A stretch of DNA of 24,913 nucleotides from a virus. Under the pieces are notes generated by a model. That model saw only the letters and a program-made list of their open reading frames with translations. It was not told the DNA's origin and ran no database searches. The position numbers and the translations under genes are program-made. Below, one piece after another: positions 12,603 to 18,882 of this stretch (the stretch's first letter is position 1; the number at the start of each line of letters is the position of its first letter). Location of the stretch: positions 1 through 24,913 of the IMG/VR virus record IMGVR_UViG_3300035703_001781, one strand, 5' to 3'.

Positions 12603-14090
12603 ATGAAACTCAAACAACTGATGCTTGCACCCGTTGCTCTGGGAATGGTTGCTCCTGTTGCTGCGAATGCCGCAGACCTTAACATGGCAGCAGTCAACCA
12701 ATATGCTACCTCTGAGCAGGTTACAAGTGTCACTCAACTCTCTGATGTGCAACCCACCGACTGGGCGTATCAAGCACTCAGCAATCTCGTAGAGCGTTAT
12801 GGTTGCGTTGCAGGTTATCCTAACGGCACCTTTGGTGGTGGTCGTGCTATGACTCGTTATGAGGCAGCTGCTCTACTTAACGCTTGCCTTGATCGTGTTA
12901 CTGAAGTTACTGATGAACTCCAGCGTCTTGCTAATGAGTTTCGTGATGAACTGACCGTTATCCAAGGTAAAGTTGCAAGTCTTGAGACCAAAGTTGGCCA
13001 ACTCCAGGCAACACAATTCTCTACCACTACCAAACTCAAAGGTGAAGTAAACTTCGTTCTCGGTAGTGTTGCTGGTGCTCGTCTTGCTAATAACACTAAT
13101 GTTGGTAATGCAGCATTTAACTATGATGCTCGTCTGAGTTTTGATACTTCCTTTACTGGTAAGGATCTTCTCAAGACTCGTTTGCGTTCTGGTAACTTCT
13201 CCAGTCAACCTTTTGGTTCTTCCTCTTCCCTATTCAAACTGGACAAGGCAGAATCTCTTTCCAATCAGGTAACTTTAGATCGTTTGTACTATAGTTTCCC
13301 TGCTCTGGCAAAGGGTGTAACTCTTACTGCTGGTGCTCTGGTTCGTAACACTGAGATGACTTGGATTCCTTCCGTTTATCGTTCGGAAATCCTTGACTTC
13401 TTCACCACTGCTGGTGTTCCTGGTGTTTATAACAAGGCAACTGGTGCTGGTTTTGGTGCTCAGTATGTTCAACCTACCAAAAAAGGCAAGGGTGGATTTG
13501 TTGCTGGTCTGAACTATGTTGCTCAAAATGGTGATAGTTCTACCACTGGTGTGTTTAATGAATCTGGTGCTCTGAATGCTCTGGCACAGGTTGGTTATCG
13601 TGCTCCTCAGTTTGGTGCTGCTTTCGGTTACCGTTATGGTACTGCAGGAACTCGTGTTCGTAACTACAACGGTGTTGCTGGTAATGGTGGTACTCTTGCT
13701 GCTAATCAGACCTCTAATGGTTATGCTCTGAACGCATATTGGCAACCCAAGACTTCTGGTATTGTTCCTTCTGTCTCCGCTGGTTATGGTTGGAACACTG
13801 TGAGTGGTCCTGTGACTCCTCGTGCAGCAACCGATTCCCAGACCTGGTTTGCTGGTCTTCAGTGGAGCGATGTGTTTACTAAGGGTAATGCTGCTGGTGT
13901 TGCTTTTGGTCAACCTGGCAATGCTGAGCGACTCTCTGAGAAGGCTCAAATGCTTGAGATCTTCTATCGTTACAAAGTTAGCGATAACATCAGTGTGACT
14001 CCTGCACTGCTTTACGTCACCAACAATCAGGCATTCAAGAATGCCTCTGATAACTGGGGTGGCGTAATTCAGACGAAGTTCACCTTCTGA
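12603..14090 (+). CDS. Cyanobacterial-type porin with SLH domain (Som/OprB-like), 495 aa
   Basis: The order is: signal peptide (residues 1-23, cleavage after VAANA); SLH domain about 45-100 (LSDVQPTDWAYQALSNLVER, GYPNGTF, MTRYEAAALL), which binds peptidoglycan-linked polysaccharide; a coiled-coil about 101-138; then an OprB-like beta-barrel with alternating strands ending in TKFTF, the terminal Phe needed for Bam-mediated insertion. This is the architecture of the major outer-membrane porins of cyanobacteria. It has a near-perfect promoter and richer G+C than the glycan genes, as if taken from a host. It would change outer-membrane permeability of the infected cell. A structural role in the virion is an alternative but less likely. 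Confidence 0.88.
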   Translation: MKLKQLMLAPVALGMVAPVAANAADLNMAAVNQYATSEQVTSVTQLSDVQPTDWAYQALSNLVERYGCVAGYPNGTFGGGRAMTRYEAAALLNACLDRVTEVTDELQRLANEFRDELTVIQGKVASLETKVGQLQATQFSTTTKLKGEVNFVLGSVAGARLANNTNVGNAAFNYDARLSFDTSFTGKDLLKTRLRSGNFSSQPFGSSSSLFKLDKAESLSNQVTLDRLYYSFPALAKGVTLTAGALVRNTEMTWIPSVYRSEILDFFTTAGVPGVYNKATGAGFGAQYVQPTKKGKGGFVAGLNYVAQNGDSSTTGVFNESGALNALAQVGYRAPQFGAAFGYRYGTAGTRVRNYNGVAGNGGTLAANQTSNGYALNAYWQPKTSGIVPSVSAGYGWNTVSGPVTPRAATDSQTWFAGLQWSDVFTKGNAAGVAFGQPGNAERLSEKAQMLEIFYRYKVSDNISVTPALLYVTNNQAFKNASDNWGGVIQTKFTF

Positions 14091-14092
14091 TA

Positions 14093-14452
14093 ATGAAACA
14101 TTCAATCATTTTTTCTTCTGCTTTGATGGTTGCTGGTCCTGCTTTTGCGGGACCTTTTGTAAATATTGAAGCAAATGCTGGTCTTGCTGGTTCCAATTAT
14201 GTTGGAACAGTTACTGAGGCACATGCTGGATATGAAGGTACTTCTGGTAATTTTTCTTATTATGGACAACTTGGACCTGCTTTAGTAACTCCTGAAAGTG
14301 GTGATTCTACTGTCCAGTTGTCTGGAAAAGTTGGTGCTGGTGTAGATGTAACTGATAAACTTAATGTTTATGGTGAATACTGGGCACTAACTGGAGGTGA
14401 GGTAGAAAATTTAACTTCTAATTTTAAATTAGGTGTTAAATATAACTTCTGA
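14093..14452 (+). CDS. Small secreted beta-barrel-like outer-membrane protein, 119 aa
   Basis: A signal peptide (MKHSIIFSSALMVAGPAFA, cleavage before GP) is followed by about eight short amphipathic beta strands (for example NFSYYGQLGPALV, VQLSGKVGAGVDV, LNVYGEYWALTG) and a C-terminal KLGVKYNF. The alternating pattern and terminal Phe suggest a small 6-8-strand outer-membrane barrel. It starts three bases after the porin stop, so it is co-transcribed with it, and is followed by a terminator. No named family is recognised. Confidence 0.7.
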   Translation: MKHSIIFSSALMVAGPAFAGPFVNIEANAGLAGSNYVGTVTEAHAGYEGTSGNFSYYGQLGPALVTPESGDSTVQLSGKVGAGVDVTDKLNVYGEYWALTGGEVENLTSNFKLGVKYNF

Positions 14453-14474
14453 TAAGATACTCATAAGTTGAGTG

Positions 14475-14503
14475 AAAGCACCTCTTTATGGGGTGCTTTT
14501 TTA
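14475..14503 (+). terminator. Rho-independent terminator of the porin unit
   Basis: AAAGCACC at 14475-14482 pairs with GGTGCTTT at 14492-14499 around a nine-base loop, followed by a T-run. It separates the porin/barrel unit from pstS. Confidence 0.85.
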
Positions 14504-14514
14504 TTAGGTAATGA

Positions 14515-14563
14515 AAACCTTAACCAAATCTTAGTGGACTTTAAGGTTTGCTTCTAGTATCAT
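14515..14563 (+). promoter_or_regulatory. Candidate Pho box and -10 element upstream of pstS
   Basis: CTTAACCA (14519-14526), CTTAGTGG (14530-14537) and TTAAGGTT (14541-14548) recur at 11-bp intervals. This resembles the cyanobacterial PhoB box of direct repeats of the CTTAACCT type with 3-bp spacers. The same stretch forms a 9-bp inverted repeat (AAACCTTAA 14515-14523, TTAAGGTTT 14541-14549). TATCAT at 14558-14563 could be the -10; no good -35 is present, as expected for an activator-dependent promoter. Confidence 0.55.
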
Positions 14564-14598
14564 TACTTACGAAGTCAATTCACTTCTAAAAACTTTTT

Positions 14599-15561
14599 AT
14601 GAAACTCAAAAACTTTATTGCTGTTGGTCTAGTTGCCGCTCCTGTTGCTGCATTTGCTGGACCTGCTTTGAATGGTGCAGGTGCTACTTTTCCTGCCCCA
14701 ATTTATCAGCGATGGTTCCAAGACTATGCTGCGTCTACTGGAAATCGTGTTAATTACCAATCTGTTGGTTCTGGTGCTGGTGTTCGTCAGTTCATCGCTG
14801 GGACCGTCGATTTTGGTGCGTCTGATGAACCTATCAAGGCATCGGAAGCAAAGCAAGTAAAGCGTGGCGTTGTTCAAATCCCTATGGTTGGTGGAACGAT
14901 TGCTGTTGCTTATAACAAACCTGGGTGCAATTTGAAACTCACTCAGAAGCAAACTGTAGATATTTTTGCTGGTCGCATTAAGGATTGGAAAGCACTTGGA
15001 TGTGCTGCTAGTCCTATCACTACTGTGTATCGTTCTGATGGTTCTGGAACTACTTATGCATTTACCAACTCTCTTGATGCTTTTGGTGGATGGGGTCCTG
15101 GTGTAGGTAAGGCAGTTAAATGGCCTACTGGTGTTGGTGCAAAAGGTAATGAAGGTGTTTCTGGTCGCATCCGTCAAACCCCTGGTTCTATCGGTTATGT
15201 GAATACTGGATTTGTAAAGGCAAATCGTATTCAAGCAGCAGCAATTCAAAACAAGGCAGGTAAGTTTGTTCTTCCTACCGCTGCATCTGGTGCCGCTGCT
15301 CTGAATAACATCAAACTGGATGCAAACCTTGCTGGTGAAAACCCAAATCCTGCTGGTGCAAATGCATATCCCATTTCTACTTTGACCTGGATTCTTGCAT
15401 ATAAAACTGGTAATGGTGCAAAAACAAGTGATATTCGTGCCGCTCTGAACTATGCTCTGAGTTCTAAGGCACAACTAATTGCAGATGACCTTGGTTATGT
15501 TCCTCTTGCGGGTTCGGTTCTCAACAAAGCAAGAATTGCTGTTGGTCGTATTGGTCAGTAA
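14599..15561 (+). CDS. pstS: Phosphate ABC transporter periplasmic binding protein PstS, 320 aa
   Basis: A signal peptide (about residues 1-20, cleavage after AAFA) is followed by PstS signatures: NGAGATFPAPIYQRW, YQSVGSGAGVRQF, VDFGASDEPI and YRSDGSGTTYAF, all of which contribute hydrogen bonds to bound phosphate. It binds phosphate in the periplasm and delivers it to the host PstCAB transporter; no pstC, pstA or pstB is present, so it depends on host partners. Length is normal. It is a monocistronic gene between two terminators with a Pho-box-like region upstream. Phage pstS is known in marine T4-like cyanophages. Confidence 0.95.
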   Translation: MKLKNFIAVGLVAAPVAAFAGPALNGAGATFPAPIYQRWFQDYAASTGNRVNYQSVGSGAGVRQFIAGTVDFGASDEPIKASEAKQVKRGVVQIPMVGGTIAVAYNKPGCNLKLTQKQTVDIFAGRIKDWKALGCAASPITTVYRSDGSGTTYAFTNSLDAFGGWGPGVGKAVKWPTGVGAKGNEGVSGRIRQTPGSIGYVNTGFVKANRIQAAAIQNKAGKFVLPTAASGAAALNNIKLDANLAGENPNPAGANAYPISTLTWILAYKTGNGAKTSDIRAALNYALSSKAQLIADDLGYVPLAGSVLNKARIAVGRIGQ

Positions 15562-15592
15562 ATCCTAACGAAATTAAGTATAAATGACTACG

Positions 15593-15617
15593 AGAGGGGC
15601 TTGACCCCTCTTTATTT
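15593..15617 (+). terminator. Rho-independent terminator of pstS
   Basis: AGAGGGG (15593-15599) pairs with CCCCTCT (15605-15611) around loop CTTGA, followed by a T-rich run. The loop and 3' arm contain the -35 hexamer of the hli promoter. A TATAAATG at 15579-15586 just upstream is a weak late-promoter candidate. Confidence 0.85.
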
Positions 15618-15629
15618 TTCCTATATAAT
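15601..15629 (+). promoter_or_regulatory. Sigma-70-type promoter of the hli/ferredoxin unit
   Basis: TTGACC at 15601-15606 and TATAAT at 15624-15629 are spaced by 17 bp. The -35 lies in the pstS terminator hairpin. It starts the hli, mini-protein and ferredoxin genes. Confidence 0.8.
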
Positions 15630-15655
15630 TGTGTTGTAAATCTTTACAAAAGATA

Positions 15656-15865
15656 ATGACTGTTACAAAAAATGAGTTTGGGCAAATGAATATGTTTGCC
15701 AAAGAACCATCGATGTATATGACCAAGGAAGACCTTGAGCGTTATGGCATCGAACCCTATGCAGAAAAAGCGGAGAAAATGAATGGACGCTGGGCTATGG
15801 TCGGTATTGTTGCTGGCGCTATTTCTTATGCTCTCACTGGCAACCTCTTCTTTGGAGTAGTTTGA
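15656..15865 (+). CDS. hli: High-light-inducible protein (Hli), 69 aa
   Basis: ATG 15656 is used rather than an upstream TTG inside the promoter. The C-terminal half has the chlorophyll a/b-binding-like motif [24 protein letters not shown] split over residues about 41-64, with the ExxNGRxAM chlorophyll-binding core and one transmembrane helix. Hli proteins dimerise in the thylakoid membrane, bind chlorophyll and carotenoid, and dissipate excess energy or protect newly made photosystem II. The N-terminal 35 residues are phage-type and variable. It is the first gene of the photosynthesis/redox unit. Confidence 0.93.
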   Translation: MTVTKNEFGQMNMFAKEPSMYMTKEDLERYGIEPYAEKAEKMNGRWAMVGIVAGAISYALTGNLFFGVV

Positions 15866-15874
15866 CACTTGACA

Positions 15875-15961
15875 ATGACTTCAATTATCTTTACAATAAC
15901 AAGCGTTGCCTTTTTCGTACTACTGGCAGCATCCGTAGAAAAAATTTGCGAGACTTATTGA
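15875..15961 (+). CDS. Single-helix membrane mini-protein, 28 aa
   Basis: ATG 15875 to TGA 15959-15961 encodes [20 protein letters not shown] plus a short polar tail (VEKICETY). Its stop shares its last base with the ATG of the ferredoxin gene, the tight tiling typical of real genes here. One hydrophobic helix of about 20 residues and a tiny tail is the size and form of small photosystem or cytochrome b6f subunits, but the sequence does not match any one I can name (PsbT, PsbM, PetN and others were considered). The role is unknown. Confidence 0.5.
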   Translation: MTSIIFTITSVAFFVLLAASVEKICETY

Positions 15962-16254
15962 TGACTACTTTTAATGTTACTCTTCAATCACCTGATGGCA
16001 CCGAAACTACAATTGAATGTCAAGATGACCAATACATTCTTGAAGCAGCAGAAGAGGCAGGTGTTGACCTTCCTTCTTCGTGTAAAGCAGGTGCTTGCTC
16101 GGCTTGTGCAGGAAAACTCATCTCTGGCACCGTAGATAATGAGGAACAATCGTTTCTGGATGACGATCAGATTGCTGATGGTTGGGTACTTACCTGCGTG
16201 GCATATCCCACTAGTGATTGTGTAATTCTTACTGAGCAGGAAGAAAATCTGTGA
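15961..16254 (+). CDS. petF: Plant-type [2Fe-2S] ferredoxin, 97 aa
   Basis: The four cluster ligands are in the exact family spacing C-x4-C-x2-C-x29-C: Cys41, Cys46, Cys49 and Cys79 ([15 protein letters not shown], then LTCVAYP). The length of 97 aa is standard. It accepts electrons from photosystem I and passes them to reductases, for example phage-specified bilin reductases or ribonucleotide reductase, in the cyanobacterial cytosol. ATG 15961 is chosen: an upstream TTG would add an unlike N-terminus that belongs to the 28-aa mini-protein in another frame. It follows hli in one unit. Ferredoxin is a known cyanophage auxiliary metabolic gene. Confidence 0.95.
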   Translation: MTTFNVTLQSPDGTETTIECQDDQYILEAAEEAGVDLPSSCKAGACSACAGKLISGTVDNEEQSFLDDDQIADGWVLTCVAYPTSDCVILTEQEENL

Positions 16255-16529
16255 GTGCTGATATGCTTGGGCAATTTGCAATTGCTCTTGAAACACTTGG
16301 ATGGGACAAAGATGATGACATCTCAGTTGAAATTGGTGGTGTAGCAGTCACAGGAACTGCTACTAGTCCAAACGCAAACCCAAAATGGGCAAAACCTTTT
16401 GGAACAGTCACTTATCAAAACGATGCTTTCATCGTAATTAAAAACAAGTCAAGGAACCCAGTTGTTCCTTCACAACCAAATCCTGAACTTAAACAACAAC
16501 ACCCTTATAATGGAACACTCTCTAATTGA
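16251..16529 (+). CDS. Hypothetical protein, 92 aa
   Basis: GTG 16251 overlaps the ferredoxin stop (GTGA) and has AGGA about ten bases upstream; ATG 16263 is an alternative start. The product ([20 protein letters not shown], then [20 protein letters not shown]) looks like a small soluble alpha/beta protein with a disordered Pro/Asn/Gln-rich tail. No motif is recognised. Its tail overlaps the following membrane-protein gene by 20 bases. It shares the unit with ferredoxin, which may mean it is expressed early with the photosynthesis genes. Confidence 0.6.
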   Translation: MSADMLGQFAIALETLGWDKDDDISVEIGGVAVTGTATSPNANPKWAKPFGTVTYQNDAFIVIKNKSRNPVVPSQPNPELKQQHPYNGTLSN

Positions 16530-16695
16530 ACTGCTGACTTATTATGTGATTGTTGCTGCTTTGTTTATTGGAGCACCAGCAGTATTCTTCACAATCGTTT
16601 TTATGCCTGCACTTATGAATACTAAGGGTGCGGTTGTTGGTTATAAAATTCGCCGTGATTATGGTGAAACATCTATCTATTCTAAAGTAAAATAA
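16510..16695 (+). CDS. Small membrane protein, 61 aa
   Basis: ATG 16510 is preferred to an earlier TTG that would add residues overlapping the upstream gene. There is a long hydrophobic stretch at about residues 8-36 (LLTYYVIVAALFIGAPAVFF, then TIVFMPALM), one long or two short helices, followed by a basic, probably cytoplasmic/stromal tail (GYKIRRDYGETSIYSKVK). The family is not recognised. It sits between ferredoxin and the second hli, so a thylakoid location is possible but unproven. Confidence 0.55.
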   Translation: MEHSLIELLTYYVIVAALFIGAPAVFFTIVFMPALMNTKGAVVGYKIRRDYGETSIYSKVK

Positions 16696-16707
16696 AGGAG
16701 AAAAACA

Positions 16708-16815
16708 ATGAACGAACGCGCAGAACGTATTAATGGTTGGGCAGCAATGATTGGCATTGTTGCTGCAATGGGTAGTTATGCCTTTACTGGACAAATTATT
16801 CCTGGTATTTGGTGA
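16708..16815 (+). CDS. hli: Minimal high-light-inducible protein, 35 aa
   Basis: ATG 16708 follows a good AAAGGAG. The whole protein is the Hli core: RAERINGWAAMIGIVAAMGS then YAFTGQIIPGIW. The ExxNGxxAM chlorophyll-binding motif is present, although the usual Arg after NG is Trp (NGWAAM instead of NGRWAM). It has one transmembrane helix and no N-terminal extension, making it close to the shortest functional Hli. The TGQIIPGIW ending is that of host multicopy hli genes. The peroxiredoxin start follows 13 bases after its stop. Confidence 0.9.
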   Translation: MNERAERINGWAAMIGIVAAMGSYAFTGQIIPGIW

Positions 16816-16828
16816 TATGGAGGTTAAA

Positions 16829-17356
16829 ATGCGTAAAGAAGGTTATCAAGTTCCTCAAGTAGAATTTGTGTTTCGTGAGAATGGTGAGTTTGTAACTCGT
16901 ACTACTTCAGAACTCTTCGATGGAAAGCGTGTGGTCATTTTTAGTCTGCCTGGTGCTTTCACTCCTACTTGCAGTGCCTATCAGCTTCCTGGATTCGAAG
17001 AGAAATTTGACGACTTTATTGGTAGTGGCATCGACGATATTTACTGCATCTCTGTTAATGATGGGTTTGTGATAAATGCTTGGGCACAAGACCAGAATAT
17101 CAAGAATGTAAAACTCATTCCAGACGGCAATGCATATTTTACACGCTCTATGGGAATGCTTGTCACTAAGTCCAACCTTGGTTTCGGTGATCGGTCTTGG
17201 CGTTATGCTGCGGTCGTAGATAACGGAATCATCGAAAAACTATTCGTTGAGGATGGGCAGCGGGACAATGCAGAAACCGACCCTTACGAGGCGACTACTC
17301 CAGAAGTGGTTCTTGATTATGTGAAATCTACAGTACGAGAAACTGTTACTGCTTGA
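16829..17356 (+). CDS. Peroxiredoxin of the Prx5/type II kind, 175 aa
   Basis: ATG 16829 is chosen for its strong GGAGG at 16819-16823; ATG 16817 would add four residues. The active-site block SLPGAFTPTCSAYQLPGF contains the peroxidatic Cys48 (PxxxTxxC) and a second Cys73. Further Prx5 features are LIPDGNAYFTRSMGM and RSWRYAAVVDNGIIEKLFVE. The enzyme reduces hydrogen peroxide and organic peroxides with thiol donors in the cytosol. In this unit it would limit oxidative damage while photosynthesis goes on during infection. It ends before a strong terminator. Confidence 0.9.
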   Translation: MRKEGYQVPQVEFVFRENGEFVTRTTSELFDGKRVVIFSLPGAFTPTCSAYQLPGFEEKFDDFIGSGIDDIYCISVNDGFVINAWAQDQNIKNVKLIPDGNAYFTRSMGMLVTKSNLGFGDRSWRYAAVVDNGIIEKLFVEDGQRDNAETDPYEATTPEVVLDYVKSTVRETVTA

Positions 17357-17364
17357 AAATAATC

Positions 17365-17390
17365 AAAGCGCCTAAAAGGGCGCTTTTTTT
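17365..17390 (+). terminator. Rho-independent terminator of the photosynthesis/redox unit
   Basis: AAAGCGCC at 17365-17372 pairs with GGCGCTTT at 17379-17386 around loop TAAAAG and is followed by a T-run to 17390, whose last T is the first base of the late promoter. Confidence 0.92.
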
Positions 17391-17397
17391 ATAAATA
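17390..17397 (+). promoter_or_regulatory. T4-type late promoter (perfect TATAAATA)
   Basis: TATAAATA at 17390-17397 is the exact T4 late consensus and lies 25 bp before the first lysis-region gene, directly fused to the T-tract of the preceding terminator. It would need the phage gp55/gp33-type late factors. Confidence 0.82.
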
Positions 17398-17422
17398 TCT
17401 TCAGTGTTTATAGAGATAATCC

Positions 17423-18094
17423 ATGACCCTAGATCTTCATAACTTTTTTAAGTTTTATGATGATAGCAATTCAAATCATGTTGCAGCGGTCCAGTGGTTA
17501 GAAGACAATCTTCCTGCTCAGTTTCTTGATGATTCTGAGACCGATTGGATAGGAATTTTTAGAACTAAACCCCCTACACCAGCAGTTCTAGCAGTTCCTT
17601 ATTTTAATCAAGTAGACAACTACAGAGATGCACATAGAACTTGCAACTCTTCATCGTGCGCTATGTGTCTTGCGTTCCTCAAGCCAGGAAGCATCAAAGG
17701 TGATGATGAATACGTCAAGAAAGTATTTGCGATTGGCGATACAACTGACCATGCCGTACAGACGAAGGTTCTGGCAGGTTATGGCGTTAAGTCACACTTT
17801 AGTTACAATTTATCTTTTGCTGATATCGATAAAAGTTTGGACGCTGGGAAACCCGTTGTTATTGGCATACTCCATAGGGGTTCTCTTTCTGCACCTACTG
17901 GTGGGCATATGTGTGTTGTGATTGGCAAGACTCCAGATGGAAAGGGATACTATGTCAATGATCCATATGGTTCATTGAATGATAATTACACTGGTCCTGT
18001 AACTAACGGTAAGAAAACAATTTACACCAAAGCAGTTCTTAAGCACCGTTGGTGTCCAGGAGGCAACGATGGATGGGGCAGAATCTTCGACTAG
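17423..18094 (+). CDS. C39-like cysteine peptidase with shared N-terminal module, 223 aa
   Basis: Residues 1-45 form a module (LHNFFKFYDDSNSNHVAAVQ, WLEDNLP) shared with the lysozyme encoded downstream. After a Pro-rich linker, residues about 56-190 fit the C39-like papain fold: PYFNQVDNYRDAHRTCNSSS with probable catalytic Cys74, GGHMCVVIG with His162 and YVNDPYG with Asp180. A cysteine peptidase in a phage lysis region probably cuts peptide cross-links of peptidoglycan, or serves in virion entry. It is the first gene after the late promoter. No signal peptide is seen. Confidence 0.78.
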   Translation: MTLDLHNFFKFYDDSNSNHVAAVQWLEDNLPAQFLDDSETDWIGIFRTKPPTPAVLAVPYFNQVDNYRDAHRTCNSSSCAMCLAFLKPGSIKGDDEYVKKVFAIGDTTDHAVQTKVLAGYGVKSHFSYNLSFADIDKSLDAGKPVVIGILHRGSLSAPTGGHMCVVIGKTPDGKGYYVNDPYGSLNDNYTGPVTNGKKTIYTKAVLKHRWCPGGNDGWGRIFD

Positions 18095-18215
18095 ATTTAA
18101 AGCAAAAATGCTTAAAGTGATAAAAGACCTTACAAATAATGGTAAGCATATAGAAGCAAACGAACTTTATCAACGTTATTTCGGAGACAACAATGGCAAG
18201 AATCGATCTACATAA
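18069..18215 (+). CDS. Small overlapping gene between the two wall hydrolases, 48 aa
   Basis: ATG 18069 has one of the strongest ribosome binding sites in the window (AGGAGG at 18058-18063, five bases upstream), although it lies inside the end of the peptidase gene. The product (MDGAESSTRFKAKMLKVIKD, then LTNNGKHIEANELYQRYFGD) is basic and helix-rich, without membrane segment. The 3' end overlaps the lysozyme start by 23 bases. The opposite strand holds nothing convincing. The function is unknown; it could modulate the adjacent hydrolases. Confidence 0.5.
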   Translation: MDGAESSTRFKAKMLKVIKDLTNNGKHIEANELYQRYFGDNNGKNRST

Positions 18216-18864
18216 CTTCTTCAAGTTTTATGACGAGAAGAACCCCAATCACGTCAAAGCAGTCCAGTGGTTGGAAGATAACCTCCCAGTTAAGTATCTA
18301 GAAGATAATATTGATTGGGCGGAGATTTATAGAGGAAAAAAGACTAGTGCTGCACCAGCATCCGCACCCGCTGCTGCAGCTCCTGTAACAGGTGGTGATG
18401 ATGTTCCTCAAATGGGTATTAAATTGATCAAGGAGTTTGAAGGATGTCACCTTAAGGCATATCCAGATCCTCTTTCTGGTGGACTTCCAATCACTATTGG
18501 TTGGGGTTCAACTCGCAAGAAGGATGGATCACCATTCAAAATGGGCGATACAATCACCCAACAGGAAGCAGATGAGTTATTGATTACTCAGTGTAAGAAT
18601 CAGTTTCTTCCTGCACTTCGTAAAATCCCACATTGGAATGAAATGTCAGATGGAAAAAGAGGCGCTCTGCTCAGCTTTGCTTATAATCTTGGTGCCGGTT
18701 TTTACGGTGGTGATAACTTTAATACTATTACTAAACGCCTGAAGAATAAAGAGTGGGATTTAGTTCCCGATGCGCTTTACCTCTACAGAAATCCTGGTTC
18801 AAATGTAGAAGCAGGTTTAGCACGTAGAAGAAAAGCAGAAGGTGAAGCTTGGAAAAAAGGTTAA
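18193..18864 (+). CDS. T4-type lysozyme/endolysin (GH24) with shared N-terminal module, 223 aa
   Basis: Residues 1-45 repeat the module of the C39 peptidase (DLHNFFKFYDEKNPNHVKAV, QWLEDNLP). An Ala/Pro-rich linker (about 51-68) follows. The rest is a GH24 lysozyme: IKEFEG with catalytic Glu83, AYPDP with Asp92 and ITIGWG with Thr101, equivalent to Glu11-Asp20-Thr26 of T4 lysozyme. GALLSFAYNLG and GLARRRKAEGEAW complete the fold. It cleaves the MurNAc-GlcNAc bond of peptidoglycan. There is no signal peptide, so a holin is needed. ATG 18193 follows GGAG. Confidence 0.9.
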   Translation: MARIDLHNFFKFYDEKNPNHVKAVQWLEDNLPVKYLEDNIDWAEIYRGKKTSAAPASAPAAAAPVTGGDDVPQMGIKLIKEFEGCHLKAYPDPLSGGLPITIGWGSTRKKDGSPFKMGDTITQQEADELLITQCKNQFLPALRKIPHWNEMSDGKRGALLSFAYNLGAGFYGGDNFNTITKRLKNKEWDLVPDALYLYRNPGSNVEAGLARRRKAEGEAWKKG

Positions 18865-18882
18865 CCTCAAACTAAGGAACAA

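Noticed and set aside
13275-14105. Long minus-strand ORF (276 codons) opposite the porin gene
   Set aside because: It mirrors the codon pattern of the porin, has a Ser/Thr/Ile-rich meaningless composition, no ribosome binding site and no motif. The + strand frame is a clear porin.
14629-15474. Long minus-strand ORF (281 codons) opposite pstS
   Set aside because: Same effect: an antisense shadow of a biased, repeat-rich gene. PstS on the + strand is certain.
15862-15960. TTG-initiated N-terminal extension of ferredoxin
   Set aside because: It would add 33 residues unlike any ferredoxin; the stretch is explained by the 28-aa frame and the ferredoxin ATG at 15961 gives the standard length.
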